A stretch of DNA of 64,000 nucleotides from Epiperipatus broadwayi (taxonomy: Eukaryota; Onychophora; Udeonychophora; Euonychophora; Peripatidae). The stretch spans positions 3,043,301 through 3,107,300 of the forward strand of contig JAQFVV010000143.1 in assembly GCA_028023455.1 (NCBI GenBank). Reading direction: 5' to 3'. The position numbers were made by a program, and so were the translations under genes. Positions 23,901 to 36,329 of the stretch are shown piece by piece; position 1 is the first letter of the stretch, and the number at the start of each line of letters is the position of its first letter. The notes under the pieces are model-generated. The model did no database searches and had not been told where the DNA came from. It was given only the letters and a program-made list of their open reading frames with translations.

Positions 23901-24940
23901 TTAAAAATAATGTTAAATGTTAAAATGTAAAACTAATACTAAAATAATTTTAAATCTTATATATATGTGCATAAATAAATGTTTGTACGTTAATTACTGG
24001 CAGTGGCTTATTTTATTTATTTTTTTAATATTGAAATATAATTAGATAAGATATTATATTATTTAATCTCTGCTATTCCACTGAGCTAGTGACATGGGCT
24101 AACGACCGGAATCAAAATTTAAAAAAAAAAAAAAAAAAAATTTTTTTTTTTTTGACTTACGTATCTGCCTACTTTATAAATTTTTCTAGGTTCAAATGCC
24201 TAGATGGTGCCCTGTAGTGCTGATTAAGTGAAGTTGCCTTCTCCGGATCGTTACAATGGATAGGGACTATAAGTCAGCAAAGACCGCTTTCCCTCCATAC
24301 AAAGCATTTCCTTTTAATGTTTTATATATATGATTCCTTCGCCAGACAGACGCACATTCCTGTACTGGATGAGGATCATTTCTTTTAAATAATATCATGC
24401 TGCAGACTCACATTCCCTGTCAGCATGGTTTTATGCTAACATTTTCATATTGCATTGGTTGCGTCTGTATATCAGGAAGCTAGCATGTTTTGGCTATGAA
24501 CTTTTAGGCTGAGGTTAAAAGTTTTGAAAAGTTTTTAATTGTGTACTCTATGTAGCCTATCTATACTCAACATTTTAAAATAAAAATATTATATAAACTG
24601 TCCTTCTGTGCGGACTTACTAAAATAATTTAAATTTAAAATTAATAATAAAATCTAAAGCAATATTAATTTATTCCTCAAAATTATATGTGCATAAATAA
24701 ATGTTTTGTGATTATTACTGGCAGTGGCTTATTTTTTTAAAATCTTTTTCTTTATTAAAAATATATTTTAAGAATTTGGATTATAAATCTCTGCTTCTCC
24801 TTGAGCTAGTGGCATCGGTTAATGGTCAATATAAAAATTGGATTTTTTTTCCAAGGAGTATCTGCCTACATTATAAATTTTCTAGGTTCAAATGGCCTAG
24901 TGGAACCCTATATGGCAGATAATGAAAGTGTCTATCTACC
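20990..24940. repeat. Cluster of diverged direct and inverted repeats
   Basis: Two direct pieces near 21070-21470 and 22195-22530 share TCGCACAGAT, GGAAATGAT, TCAGATA, CGGACCT and a TGACGTCAT/GATGACATAAT block. Two further units about 777 bp apart (near 23830 and 24607) share the inverted form CTGTGCG, then TGTGCATAAATAAATGTT, ACTGGCAGTGGCTTATTTT, GAGCTAGTG, TATCTGCCTAC and TAGGTTCAAATG. Three related tRNA-like heads lie near 21915, 23024 and 23497. The whole looks like an old tandem/inverted array, LTR-like or SINE-rich. No coding part is recognised. Confidence 0.5.
24121..24153. repeat. A20-T13 homopolymer palindrome
   Basis: Twenty A at 24121-24140 directly followed by thirteen T at 24141-24153. 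This is a simple cruciform-prone tract inside the diverged repeat cluster. Confidence 0.9.
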
Positions 24941-25165
24941 CCAACCATTATAATATATACAAAGCAGAATATCCTTCTCATCATTCACTTCAACAACCAA
25001 CTTCCTTTGACATCAAGGGATGTCTTCATGAGATTGATGACATCAGATTCAAAAAATTTTATCATCAAAGTTTCTTTTACTCCTTTTTACAATTCATTTT
25101 TTTTCCCTTAAAGATAACCTCTGCATTATCAAATAATTTATGATCTGTATTCAGTTTATGAATAT

Positions 25166-26103
25166 TAAATTGAGAGAGTGCAAACTTCTCAAGCGCTTGT
25201 GACTATTAGTAACCAATCAGATCTTAAGCACTGGGACAGAGAATTTAACAAGACAAGAGTGGTTCCCACTCTCTTCTTTACTTGTTTTTCTATATATCCA
25301 AGCCAGTCTAAAGTACTTATAGCTGAGAGCGTGAATCTTAAATATCATCACACTTAATTGACTGAGTTCAAATTATAAACATACAGCATGAAATCTTTCG
25401 ATTTACTACGCAATAGTTTTTCGATGTTATAACTTTGCAGCAATATATGTGAATAATATTTTTATAAAGCGCAGACAGTATTGAAAATTAAATTGAAAGA
25501 GTGCAAACTTCTTAAGCGCTGTGACTATTAGTAAGCAATCAGATCTTAAGCACTGGGACAGAGAATTTAACAAGAAAAGAGTGGTTCCCACTCTCTTCTT
25601 TACTTGTCTTTCTATCTTAAATATCATCACACGTAATTGACTGAGTTCAAATTATAAACATACAGCATGAAATCTTTCGATTTACTACGCAGTAGTTTTT
25701 CGATGTTATAACTTTGCAGCAATATATGTAAATAATATTTTTATAAAGCACAGACGGTATTGAAAATTAAATTGAGAGAGTGCAAACTTCTTAAGCGCTT
25801 GTTATAACATCGAAAAACTACTGCGTAGTAAATCGAAAGATTTCATGCTGTATGTTTATAATTTGAACTCAGTCAATTAAGTGTGATGATATTTAAGATT
25901 CACGCTCTCAGATATAAGTACTTTGGACTGGCTTGGATATATTGAAAGACAAGTAAAGAAGAGAGTGGGAACCACTCTTTTCTTGTTAAATTCTCTGTCC
26001 CAGTGCTTAAGATCTGATTGGTTACTAATAGTCACAAGCGCTTGAGAAGTTTGCACTCTCTCAATTTAATTTTCAATACCGTCTGCGCTTTATAAAAGTA
26101 TTA
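25166..26103. mobile_element. Multi-unit tandem plus inverted element, 11-bp duplication
   Basis: A unit of about 323 bp beginning AAATTGAGAGAGTGCAAAC occurs at 25167 and again at 25490, where about 50 bp is missing internally. It starts a third time at 25769, then switches at about 25800 into an inverted copy running to 26070 and beyond. The outer ends are mirror images over more than 40 bp. TTTATGAATAT flanks the whole at 25155-25165 and 26104-26114. Within the unit, AGAGTGG-TTC-CCACTCT forms a perfect small hairpin. No ORF is convincing. Insertion as one block is inferred from the single duplication. Confidence 0.75.
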
Positions 26104-26114
26104 TTTATGAATAT

Positions 26115-26889
26115 GTAAAGCTGAGTTATGATATCTATTTTTAACTCTACAACCATGGTTGTGGAAGAATTTTAATAAAATTTTATTTTTGGCTAGTATT
26201 GTAATATTATATAAATTACTATTTTATTTTATTTTTATTTAAAATATATGTACATATATATATATTTAATCTTGTTTTGTGCTAATTATGTAAACATTTT
26301 TGTTTTGAAATTATGTTATTTATGTAAATTTTATTGCTAACTATTATGCTTATTTTTTTTAATACCTCACTGTTATGAAATTTCCAATAAAATTAATAAT
26401 TAGATCAGATATTTATTAGTTTGTCCTGGTATAGATAGTTAAATAATTCCATCTTTCATATATCTGGCAATCAGTTACATACTTTTTAATAATGAATGAA
26501 AAATTGTATTCTAAGTTTATCATATTGTAATATTGATTGGGATATTGAATACAATAGGCTCCCTCTATCCATAATTTTCATATTTGCATTTTCAGTTCGT
26601 TGCAATTTAATAAAACTATTAAATAAAAAAAGTATTTTTTTGGTTTTTAATTCATGTATACACATCAATATGTGTGCGTATATGTGTAGTTTGTTACTAA
26701 ATACAAATTTCATTATCCCGACAGGATTTAGAACCATATGTTATGGATTTGATTTTACATTATTTACTTTTTAATCTTCTGATTTTATTACAAATTAAAA
26801 TGTAGATTCAAGTCAATTAATGTCAATAAAAAGATTGTATGTGTTTACCAATGAATATATTACATAGATCTATCAAATATAACAGTAAA
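26115..26889. other. Intron 1 sequence, nothing recognised
   Basis: AT-rich DNA with TA microsatellites. No exon is supported. Confidence 0.45.
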
Positions 26890-26902
26890 TAAAGATAATC
26901 TT

Positions 26903-27032
26903 TAAACATCACATGATCACTGGTTCTTATGCTTGCTCATAACTGTTATTAAACAGGCAAAACTCTCCATACAATAGTTGATTACTCTTGCTTGCACTGA
27001 GTGACACTATTGTATGGAGAGTTTTGCCTGTT
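26903..27032 (-). mobile_element. Short HH-family palindromic element (copy E4), 13-bp duplication
   Basis: Flanked by TAAAGATAATCTT at 26890-26902 and 27033-27045. Contains the inverted 3' end (AACATCACATGATCAC), then CAGGCAAAACTCTCCATACAATAG, a short centre and its mirror ending GGAGAGTTTTGCCTG. The hammerhead region is deleted, leaving only the outer arms, 130 bp in all. Confidence 0.85.
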
Positions 27033-27045
27033 TAAAGATAATCTT

Positions 27046-28690
27046 GCTAACAGAAATTCGATGTGACAATCTATTTTTAAGTTTGAGTTAATAATTTTTC
27101 TTTATTATAAAAATTAGAATCAGTAAGATAGAAATCTTTTACTACTTTTTGTATTATTAAATTTAATACTATTTTTATTTTAGATGCGTATAATTTTTAA
27201 GTCTGTTGAACAATTAAAAATTTATAGTCTAAAGTAAAACCGTTTAAGTTTGGAGAATTCAATGATACTTCAATTTTTCCATACTTGTTTTTGTTTTACC
27301 TTCCATAGCAGCTATGATTTGATTTTTTCATCATTAGTTGCTTTCATAATTGTTCCACATAGTTTCTCCAAGAACTTTTAATTCTTGACTATTTTGCATT
27401 ACTGGCTTTTCTGGCTTATAATGATCTTTTCGTCTGATATTTATATCGATCGAGCATTTATCTGTACTGGTGAATGTTATTATTAGATAGAAATAGATCA
27501 TTCAGTAGCAGTTCAGTAATATATAGATTTTGTAAACTATAGGAAAGTCTCATTTAGTGGAAAGTAAATATTTGAGAATACCAAAATTATTCATTTTTAA
27601 TAATCTAAAATTCATTATAAAAGATCTCTGTGCAGAAATCTATTAATAGTTTTTTGCTGTATTCTTTTGCTAGTATCCTTTCTTTGTGATCTCATTTACA
27701 GTTTGGCATAGTTTTAAATTTTATCTAACTTTTTTTTTTTTGATTCTATAGTTATTGGAAATTTGCAACAGTTTAATGCTGTTTAAATATTACATTATAT
27801 TAATAATTGAAAGTGGTTATTTTGCTGGTATTATTTTTTCCAGTCCTGCATATATTGCTTATATACTTTTTCTGAAATATATAAAAATATTTTACTATAA
27901 TTCTGACTATTTCTTAGGAAAGCGAGATGAGGTTTGTTAGGGTTTTTCATTTTTTATATGTGAATTTTATTTGAGATACAGAAATCTTGGAATATGATTA
28001 GTTTTGCTATGTGATCCATCCTACAAAGGCAGCAAGATTGTACTTCAATAACCATGATATAGTTCCATATCATCATTTATAATATCATTAGTTAACTTTT
28101 TTTATTATTCTCTGTATTTATTTTTAAAATAGGTAATAGCAATTACTGCACAGGAAACTGAAATAAAAAGCTATGAATGTTAAGTCAAATTGTTTTTTTT
28201 TTTTTTGAGTATTAATATATTCCTAGATAACATTTATGCAGTAATTTAAAAAATGTATTAAATATAAGACTCTTATGCATATCAATGGAATTTGGAAAGA
28301 AAAGATAAATTGTTGAATTGTGATATATTTTTATTTTTGATAAAATGACAAAATTATAATGTGTCCATAAGACAGATTGAGTAACTAGGTAATAGAGTAC
28401 TACAGCCAAGCAAAATACTTATATTACTATCTATTCTAAAGTCATCATATTACAAATACATGTTTAAGCAAAATCACCAGTAATAATTAACCTTTTGCTC
28501 ATATAAATGTCATTTATATTAAAACTAAATCTGTTTGTAAAAAATTATACTGATTTTATAAAATGTTTTGATCAGATCCTTCTGTTGGATCATCATTTTT
28601 AAAAAAAGTTAGTCAATATCTTATTGCTAGTCAGTTAATATATATATATTTATATTAATTTCTCTGGTCAGTTTGGCTAAGTGATGATAA
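27046..28690. other. Intron 1 sequence, nothing recognised
   Basis: AT-rich DNA with poly-T tracts. No exon, tRNA or matched repeat found. Confidence 0.45.
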
Positions 28691-28724
28691 ATATATATAT
28701 ATAGGGTATATGAATGCAGACTTT

Positions 28725-28945
28725 CACACTATCCAACACTCTCCACTCTATCTCATAACACTGATACACTTGAAAACATATATGTCAAAAAGATAAACAA
28801 TCACCAATATACATATTTCATGCTAAACCAGCAATCATTAGTTGGTCCAGATTATTATCTCTACACATATATGCAATAAGTGCTCAGATATATATTAAGG
28901 TACCCAATATTCATACTTTAATGGACAGGCTTCAATCCATTCTGC
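28725..28945 (-). repeat. Second copy of the SINE-like repeat of 5278-5564
   Basis: The reverse complement aligns with 5327-5530 through GCCTGTCCATTA, AATCTGGACCAACTAATGA, GCATGAAAT, TTTATCTTTTTGACA and GTGTATCAGT. Divergence is considerable and no duplication was found around it, so the borders are approximate. Confidence 0.6.
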
Positions 28946-30590
28946 ACCCTAACTAAGTGATGATAGTGGCCAATTCATGAACTAGGGTATCCTGGTTTTA
29001 TGCTGAATTTAAAAAAATATCTTTACTATATGCTCAGTTTGTCACTTTTTTGTTCCATCATCTTCTAAGAAATTGACCATGCGGTTTGTTTGCCATTATA
29101 ATGTGCTGCCTATCAAAAGTTTCATGCTTCCATACAGTTACAAAAAGTTGCTCAGTATATAAAAACAAATGTACAAATTTCTGTGTTTTAATTCTGAATT
29201 TCAAATCTGTCCTTGACTATAATGAATCTACTTTCCTGCATGTCTCAGTCTTTTATCAGACACCTATATGTTAATTTTGGTCATTGCCAATAGTGATAAA
29301 GAATTGACTTCTTCAAGGAATGCCCCTCAAAATTAACCACATGTGCTAATAATCCCCTAATTGATATATCATATGTAAATTTACACATTTTCTTTTATCA
29401 TTGATGATGTACTTATCTTCAAAGATATCCCAACTTCTAAGGATGTATTAAGTTTCAGAATGTCCTTGGATCAGCATGTGTTAATAAATATCTATTCTGT
29501 TCTATCAAATACTTACATTTTTTGGCAAGCCAATAATAATTTCTAAAGCAAAAGATGTGGTCAGCAACTTGATTTTCATAGTTTCAGAAAAACTAGTTAT
29601 TTTATAAACTCAGCCTTATGTACAAGGTTACAAAATAAGAATCGTGCATATCAGTCATAGAAATGAATATAGCTTTTATATAATACAAATGTTATGTGTT
29701 TAAGAAAACTGTTAAAGTGTGAATGAATGTTGCACTTCAGAAATTATAATTAAGCATCACCATTAAAATATGCAAAATAGTCTTTATAAACATTGAAGCC
29801 TACTCAAGATTCATAAAATTTAGTTTGCATATCTTTATATTAATTAGAATTAGTAAAAAAAAAAAAAAAAATCCAAATTAATTGTTACCTTGATCTGATT
29901 ATTTAAGAGAACAACATTAATTAATAAAAAAAAAAATTGATCATACTCTAGAAAACTATTGGCCTCTAGCTCATATGTAACCAATATATTAAAAATAGCA
30001 TTTTTTACCACCAATATTAAACTATTGGGTTATAATTTCAATTTTTCTTTCTTGGCATTTTTGTAAGATTTTTGAATAAACATCACTATTTAGTTTGGAA
30101 ATTGGGATATACTTTTATATCTGATTGCAAGAAATACAACCTTCTGCAATTATTAAAAATCAGGATTTAAGATTAACTATAACAATATATTAGATATTTG
30201 CCCTTTAACTGTATCAGCAAGAATGGTAGCAGCTCTATTCATTTCTTGAAAGATAGTAAAAACACTCTGATCAACTTTACCAAAAATCTAGAATTACAAG
30301 ACTCAGCAGATTATTATACTAACTTTGCAATAATTAGAAATGAGCCATGCAGCTAAATAAATCAAGCATCGTCCTTAAAGAAGGTGTTAAATATTAGATA
30401 TCTGAATAATGTGAAAGAAATATGCAGTGATTTGTAAAAAATACAGGGATTGCTTTTATGAATGTTTATAATATAAATTCATAGAAACTTAACACTTTGC
30501 AATTAATGTAAGTAATAAATACCAAATAAAATTATCTGTATTAAATTAATTATGTTCTAGACATGTATAAGAAGTCTTTTTTAAAATTCT
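28946..30590. other. Intron 1 sequence, nothing recognised
   Basis: AT-rich DNA with poly-A stretches near 29855 and 29930. No coding or RNA feature supported. Confidence 0.4.
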
Positions 30591-30599
30591 ATTTAAATT

Positions 30600-31600
30600 C
30601 TATACAATCATGACATTGTATGTATATATATACCATTAGAAACCAACCAGTAACCACCTAAAGATTCACAATAAAGATAGTAATCAACATTTCCCACTGC
30701 TATCAAGGCAACCTTCATCAAACTGATTTTTTCCATTCTTCTCCATGAAAACATCACAAAGGTCTCCAATCTGTTCCTAATTTTATTACTCATTGTCCAT
30801 GTTTCATAACCATATAATAGTACCTTCCACACATAGCATTTAATTAATATTTTCCTCAATTCTCTCTTTAAAGGTTTACAAAATATATTTTTTCTCTCAA
30901 TAAATGCCTTCTTTGCCAATGCTAGTCTTATTTTAACTTCATCTTCACTGCTTCCATTCTCACTCATCCAACTGCCCAAATATCTAAATCCCTTTACTTC
31001 TTGAACTGTGTTAACATGGATTTCAATTTGCAGCTTTTTTTTCATTCCTCCCTATCCATAACACTCTTCTCAACATTAATCTTCATTCCATATTCTATAT
31101 ATCCTTCCTCCACTTTATTCCACATATTCTGAAGACATTTTTCATCCTCAGCTATAAGAGCCATATCATCTTCAAATCTTATACATTTTATTATTTTACC
31201 TCCAACATTTGCTCCTCCACAGTTTAAATAATTGATTTAACATGTCTTCTAAATAAATATTAAAAAGAGCAGATGACATACTCCATTCTTGCCTATCTCC
31301 TCTTTTATATTCACTTCATCATTTTCATTATTTCCTAAACTAATTCTTATCCTTTGTCCAATATAGATATTCCAAATCAATCTCTCAAATATTCCTTTAT
31401 TTTTTTAAGATGGTCATAAATTTATTCCAGATTATTTTATCAAATGCTTTTTTAAAATCCTCAAAATGTATACCAATCCCTTTATCTTTTTCAATATATC
31501 TCTGAAATTGTTTTAACAACACCAATAGCAGTAAACATGTTAAATAAAAACAATTAAAAAATAGAATCGAATCTATAAGACATTTAATGTAATTATACAT
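30600..31600 (-). mobile_element. Non-LTR retrotransposon fragment, RT and downstream domain
   Basis: On the minus strand: GIHFEDFKKAFDKIIWNKF (RT motif A, about 31490-31400), a broken middle, FEDDMALIAE (about 31180-31150, in place of the FADD catalytic block), MKINVEKS, then VKGFRYLGSWMSENGSSEDE (31045-30900). It continues with KCYVWKVLLYGYETWTMS and RRMEKISLMK. The frame is open for 145 codons at 31045-30608. The family differs from RTE-1 and RTE-2 in this window, and both ends are truncated. RT-type membership is secure; the clade is not. Confidence 0.8.
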
Positions 31601-32185
31601 TTATTTAAAAAAAATGTAAACATTAAAAAAATATTAATCAATATAAATTAAATGATAATAATAAGTGTTTGAAATGTAATTTCCAGATCACAAAGTAAAA
31701 CATGAAACTAATGGCTGTTTATATATTTTTTTAAAATGAGCTTTTTCGTTTTATTTATTAATTTAGTTTTTTTTTTTTCAAAAACAATTTCTGTGAAAAC
31801 AAAGACTTCTCTGCTATTTGAAAGTTGTAACTCCAATAGTAAAGTGGAAAAAAAATCGCTGTTGTCTTATTGTCATTCAGGAGTTATTTTTTAAAATTAG
31901 GAACCATATTTGCTTTTTTCTTTTGTCAAATATTTTAATTGCTTATGAATTAATTTCTTCAGTGTATTTTTTCTCTAAAGTACCATCTGGTAGATAGATT
32001 AAAAAACATGAGGTAGATCACATAGTATAACAATACCTATATATTCTGAAGGTTTGGACATTACCTATCACATACAACTAGAGTCAATAATGATCTTTAA
32101 TCTCTTATGTAATAAATAAGCATTTTCTTGTTAAAGCTTACTAATATTTCATTAAGGATTACTAAGTAAAGTACACATTGTCAAA
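31601..32185. other. Intron 1 sequence, nothing recognised
   Basis: AT-rich DNA. No feature supported. Confidence 0.4.
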
Positions 32186-32274
32186 GGTTGGTGGCCTAGC
32201 AGTTAGCATAGCTGCCTTCCATGCAGTTGGCCTGAGTTTGCTTCTCAGTCAACGCTTTGACATATATATATAAA
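32186..32274 (+). repeat. tRNA-like SINE head (Gly-UCC-like) with TA tail
   Basis: A tRNA-shaped stretch: A-box-like TGGCCTAGCAG, an anticodon arm CTGC-CTTCCAT-GCAG (anticodon UCC), and a perfect five-pair T arm CTGAG-TTTGCTT-CTCAG. The acceptor stem pairs only partly, and the sequence runs into (TA)n. This fits a SINE head or tRNA pseudogene rather than a working tRNA. Confidence 0.6.
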
Positions 32275-32804
32275 AGAATTAATAACATTAAAACAACCAA
32301 TTAGATTTCTGCAGATAAATAGAAATATTAAAGTGTGAGCACTCAAGAATGGGTGTTTTATTTGTTTATTTAGAGGGAAGGTTGAATCATGAATGAATAT
32401 ACAGTTTTTTATTGATCCCAAAGGTATGCTATAAAAGTTAAAAAAGTTTACTGTAATAGAAGATAAAGTAATGTTCAGAATTAATAATTGTTTTTCATTA
32501 ATAAATTATAAAGGTGAAATGGGTAAAAAAAATATTAGAAATGCAGAGACTGATATTTGGTAAAATTAGTTTTTTTTTATGAGTGTAAATAATATTCAAA
32601 ATTTGTAATAATTTTTATGTAAGAATGATTCAGTAAAATGAAAATTTATAATGTGCAAAGAAGAAAAAAAAATTATTATTATTTTTTAAATTGACTAAAA
32701 TTATAATAAATTATTTAGGAATGTGGCTAGTCTGATCAACAATTTAGCAAATAATTTTGAAATGTCTACACAGCTTGCTTACTTATAAACAGAAAACATG
32801 TCAC
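32275..32804. other. Intron 1 sequence, nothing recognised
   Basis: AT-rich DNA. No feature supported. Confidence 0.4.
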
Positions 32805-33085
32805 ATACTTGTATTTACATATTGGACTATTTCCATCATCTAATATTAAGTATTAATTGTCTTTAGAAAAATGTAACTCTATTTAAATATTCCAATTACA
32901 TTCAACTGTTAGTAATATAGCACACAGGCTAGTATATGCTCAATGTTTCGAAAGGCATTATTCTCCTCTCTTTTTCAGATGTTGCTGGCCTGACTAGTGA
33001 CAGTAATAGAATGGGAATCAAATCTGGACCCTTAGATTTTTGAATATTGAATTTTAAGGTAATGCTTTAACCAACTAAGGAAAAG
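32805..33085 (-). repeat. tRNA-derived SINE (copy 2, with head)
   Basis: On the minus strand the head reads CCTTAGTTGGTTAAAGCAT (A box) and GGTCCAGATTTGATTCCC (B box), close to a tRNA of the AGTTGGTTAGAGCA / GGTTCGATTCC type. A body follows that matches 1-185 of this window. The region between the boxes is longer than in a true tRNA, so it is a SINE head. No clear target duplication was found. Confidence 0.75.
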
Positions 33086-33481
33086 ACAGCATGAGATTAT
33101 GAAGCAATAATTTTAATATTTAGATTCAGTTGCACCATAAGTCAAGAAAATATTTACATATGGTTTCAAACATTAGAGAAAAGTCAACATTCCAAAATTT
33201 GGTAGATGTCTATTATTTGCACAAATAAATTAGTAGCAAGAGAAGTTCTAATTTACAGTTTAACAAATATTTTGTGATATAGTAGCTGAAACATTCTCGT
33301 GTCATAGCAGCATGGAAAAGCTTCTCTCACTACTTTGCTGTAATCACTAGACTGACTTGCAACTAGATCCATTGATTGTACCAGTTATAGCCATTCTTGC
33401 TGAAATCTTGCTCACCAGATTTTTCAAAATATCTCCATACATTGAACTGTTTACCTGTCTTATGATGTAACTGACTGAATG
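33086..33481. other. Intron 1 sequence, nothing recognised
   Basis: AT-rich DNA. No feature supported. Confidence 0.4.
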
Positions 33482-33492
33482 TAAAAGACTTA

Positions 33493-33711
33493 TAATTTAT
33501 CCAAAGCACTTTGAACACTTTTTAACAAAACTCTTTATTTGTACACCTTACGTTTCGACTTTCCTGCATTCTTCTTCAGAGCTCTTGAAAATCGAAACGT
33601 AAGGTGTACAAATAAAGAGTTTTGTTAAAAAGTATTCGAAGTGCTTTGGATAAATTGTATTTATAGGATATTACAGAAAAATAAAGAAAAACGTGATTTT
33701 GGTAACATTTA
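33493..33711 (+). mobile_element. Palindromic insertion with GAAACGTA core, 11-bp duplication
   Basis: Flanked by TAAAAGACTTA at 33482-33492 and 33712-33722. Two arms (about 33500-33562 and 33591-33653) are near-perfect mirror images, starting ATCCAAAGCACTT and meeting at a short centre with GAGCTC. An unpaired tail of about 55 bp follows the right arm. On the minus strand the left arm and centre read CTGAAGA (33573-33579), a spacer, then GAAACGTAAGG. This is the same plan as the HH family (palindrome, 3' tail, long duplication), but the sequence is unrelated. Confidence 0.8.
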
Positions 33712-34058
33712 TAAAAGACTTACCTGCCAAATCTCCATATATCATGATGAAAAGATAATAAAATTTTAACTACTAATAAAAGTAATTTCAAAGCATGTAA
33801 CCTCACAGCAAGAAGAAATTTATCAACATAAGGACTGCTCATTAGAAAACAAGTACTAGGAAGAATTTAAACAGACTATGGTGGACACATAAGGAATTCA
33901 AGTTAATCTACAAAATTCAAAAAGTTATACACAATATTCTGAAGTTGAATTAGAATTCAAATTCCAAAAATATAGGTGAAATTGTTTATATTTATTCATT
34001 TAATCAAGTTCATAATTTTTTTTGTTACTAATTTTAATTATATTTGAGAGTATTGTTG

Positions 34059-34064
34059 TTGTTG

Positions 34065-34095
<31 letters not shown>

Positions 34096-34135
34096 CATCA
34101 TCATCATCATTATCATCATCAGCATCATCATCATC
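34059..34135 (+). repeat. Trinucleotide microsatellite (GTT)n(ATT)n(ATC)n
   Basis: Graded trinucleotide array immediately upstream of a LINE fragment. Translated, it gives a meaningless Leu/Ser run. Confidence 0.95.
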
Positions 34136-34149
34136 TATACCAACTGAAA

Positions 34150-35392
34150 AATATTTTTTCATTCTTTATATATGGGTTTATCCATGGACTCTACATAAAA
34201 ATTTTTGGTTTATATTTCAAATGCTATATCAGAAGCCATAGATCTCAAATATCAACTTGATTTCATTTATTTTGATCTCTCTAAAGCTTTTGATAGAGTA
34301 GATCATTGTCAATTGAAAGCAAACGCAATGGGATTATCCATCAAGCTCCTAAAATTTTTACATTCATTTCTTACTGATAGAAATAATTACATAAATATTA
34401 ATGAAGAATCTTCAAATATGGAATTCAACAAGAAGTATCCCTTAGTTTTTTTTTTTTTTGCCATTTATACATCTATTTTAATATCTATGATAAATGAGAA
34501 AAACATTATATGATATGCTGATGATACTAAACTATTTTTAGAAATTATAAATGCAAATGATTTTAAGATATTGCAAAGTTATGTTAATAAGTTTGGTAAA
34601 TAATGTGAAACTAATAACATGAAATTTAACATAAATAAATGTAGTACAGTAACTTACCCCAAAAAAACTATGATTAATATTGCTTATTATATTAATAGTT
34701 GTAGAATACAATAGGAATAATATGTAGAAAGATTTTAGTAGTACCTTTATTAAAATTTTTTTTTTAATAATTACATTCTGATAGCAATAAATAAAGCCTC
34801 TAAAATTATGGGTCTAATCTTGAGATTAAATATTAAACTCAAATTAAAAACTTACAAATTATTATTTAATATTCTGATAATACCAGTCCTGCGCTATGCA
34901 TCTACGATATGGAATGATTGCAATTATTCAACTATAAACAATCTTCAACAAATTTAAGGTAAATGTTATAGATATGTTAATGATGTTACATCCAGATTAA
35001 TTGCAGGCATGATGTTTTTACTTAAAATAATAAATGATAAAATATCAGAATATATGGCAAATAAGATTTCTCTCAAAATTTCAATGTTTAACTCTAAAAG
35101 GATTTATTTTATATACAAACATTAAGAAGAGTGACTTATTCACTTGTTTATAGATTGCAAATGGAACATAACAATAGATTCAAAGAGGTGGATATTTTCC
35201 ATTTAAATAAAATAAAATTTAAAAATAAACTTGATGACATATTATGTAAGGAATTATATAATAGATATCAGAAACAATAATATACATATATTCTTACATT
35301 ATTTCTGTAAATATTCCTGGCTACTAAGCTTCTATTTACAAATAAATCAATTAAATTGAATTATTATTATTATTATTATCATTATTATTAAT
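34150..35392 (+). mobile_element. Jockey/CR1-like non-LTR retrotransposon, 3' half
   Basis: RT motifs in order: DFIYFDLSKAFDRVDH (motif A, about 34258-34305), a degenerate motif B region, YADDTKLFLE (about 34514-34543), NNMKFNINKCSTV (about 34615) and VLRYASTIWND (about 34890-34920). The copy ends in an (ATT)n tail at 35358-35392. It is 5'-truncated inside or just before RT and has several stops. SKAFDRVDH with YADDTKLF is typical of the Jockey/CR1 side of the LINE tree and sets it apart from the RTE families here. Confidence 0.85.
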
Positions 35393-36329
35393 CTATTGTA
35401 TAGTTCATTGTGTAATGTTTTATTAATATTGAAATTAATATTTTGTTTCCTTTTCTCTTCATAATATGTATTTATATTTAATGGCATTAGTAGCTAACAT
35501 TTCAATTTTAAAAGAGAAGAAGATTTGATTTGCACTGATATATAATTTACTTCATTATTTATTTGTGTACATTTAAAAATCATATGTCAATATAGTCTAT
35601 CTCTTTTACAGACTATAAAAAGTTTTATATATGATTTTGGGCTATTACATGCCATAGTGGATGTATATATATATGTTCAGAGTTATTTTAAAATTGATAT
35701 GAATATTGATGTGTCAATTATTTGATTATGGAATGCTCATTTTGTATTATATTCAAAACTTATTTCTGTAAATTATTTGTTTTGTTAATGTTTAAAGCTT
35801 TTATACTTCTTTATCTTCAATTCTATATGTTGTTTGAGTTATATAATGTTATGTGCTGTGTATGTTAATTGAAAATTAAGTTTTGAGTTAGTGTATGGTA
35901 ATTAGTTATTATCATATATAAAGTTGATATTTTGGGAACTAGTGGTGCAAATGAGATAATTGGTTATGTGTGGTTATGTTTTACAATCGAGGTTAAAGGT
36001 AGTGAACATTATTATTGCATTTCCCAAAGATTGGTTAGTAAAGAAATGCTTTAATGCTTTAATTTTTCTGAGATGTTACATTGGATGATGATGCATTTGT
36101 CATTTAGGCAAACAAGACCACAGTTAAGATCATCTGCAAATGCAATGATCATCATCATTTATCCAACCTAGGGTATTTAGTTGCTTCAGTATGATGGATT
36201 ATTGAATTGCTTGGAATAAATCAATCATATGCATTTCAGATTTTGATTTTAATACCCTGTTGGTTATAGTAGAATTATTTGTTTATTTCTTTATCTGTTT
36301 TAACCATCCACTTAGTTCTGTTATAACAT
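35393..36329. other. Intron 1 sequence, nothing recognised
   Basis: AT-rich DNA. No feature supported. Confidence 0.4.

Noticed and set aside
25166-26103. CRISPR-like or satellite array
   Set aside because: Units are about 300 bp, one is inverted and the block has a target duplication. This is a transposed element in an animal genome.
32186-32255. Possible functional tRNA-Gly(UCC)
   Set aside because: The T and anticodon arms pair but the acceptor and D arms do not. The sequence continues into a TA tail, which fits a SINE head.
34044-34241. 65-codon frame rich in Leu and Ser
   Set aside because: It is the translation of a trinucleotide microsatellite, not a gene.
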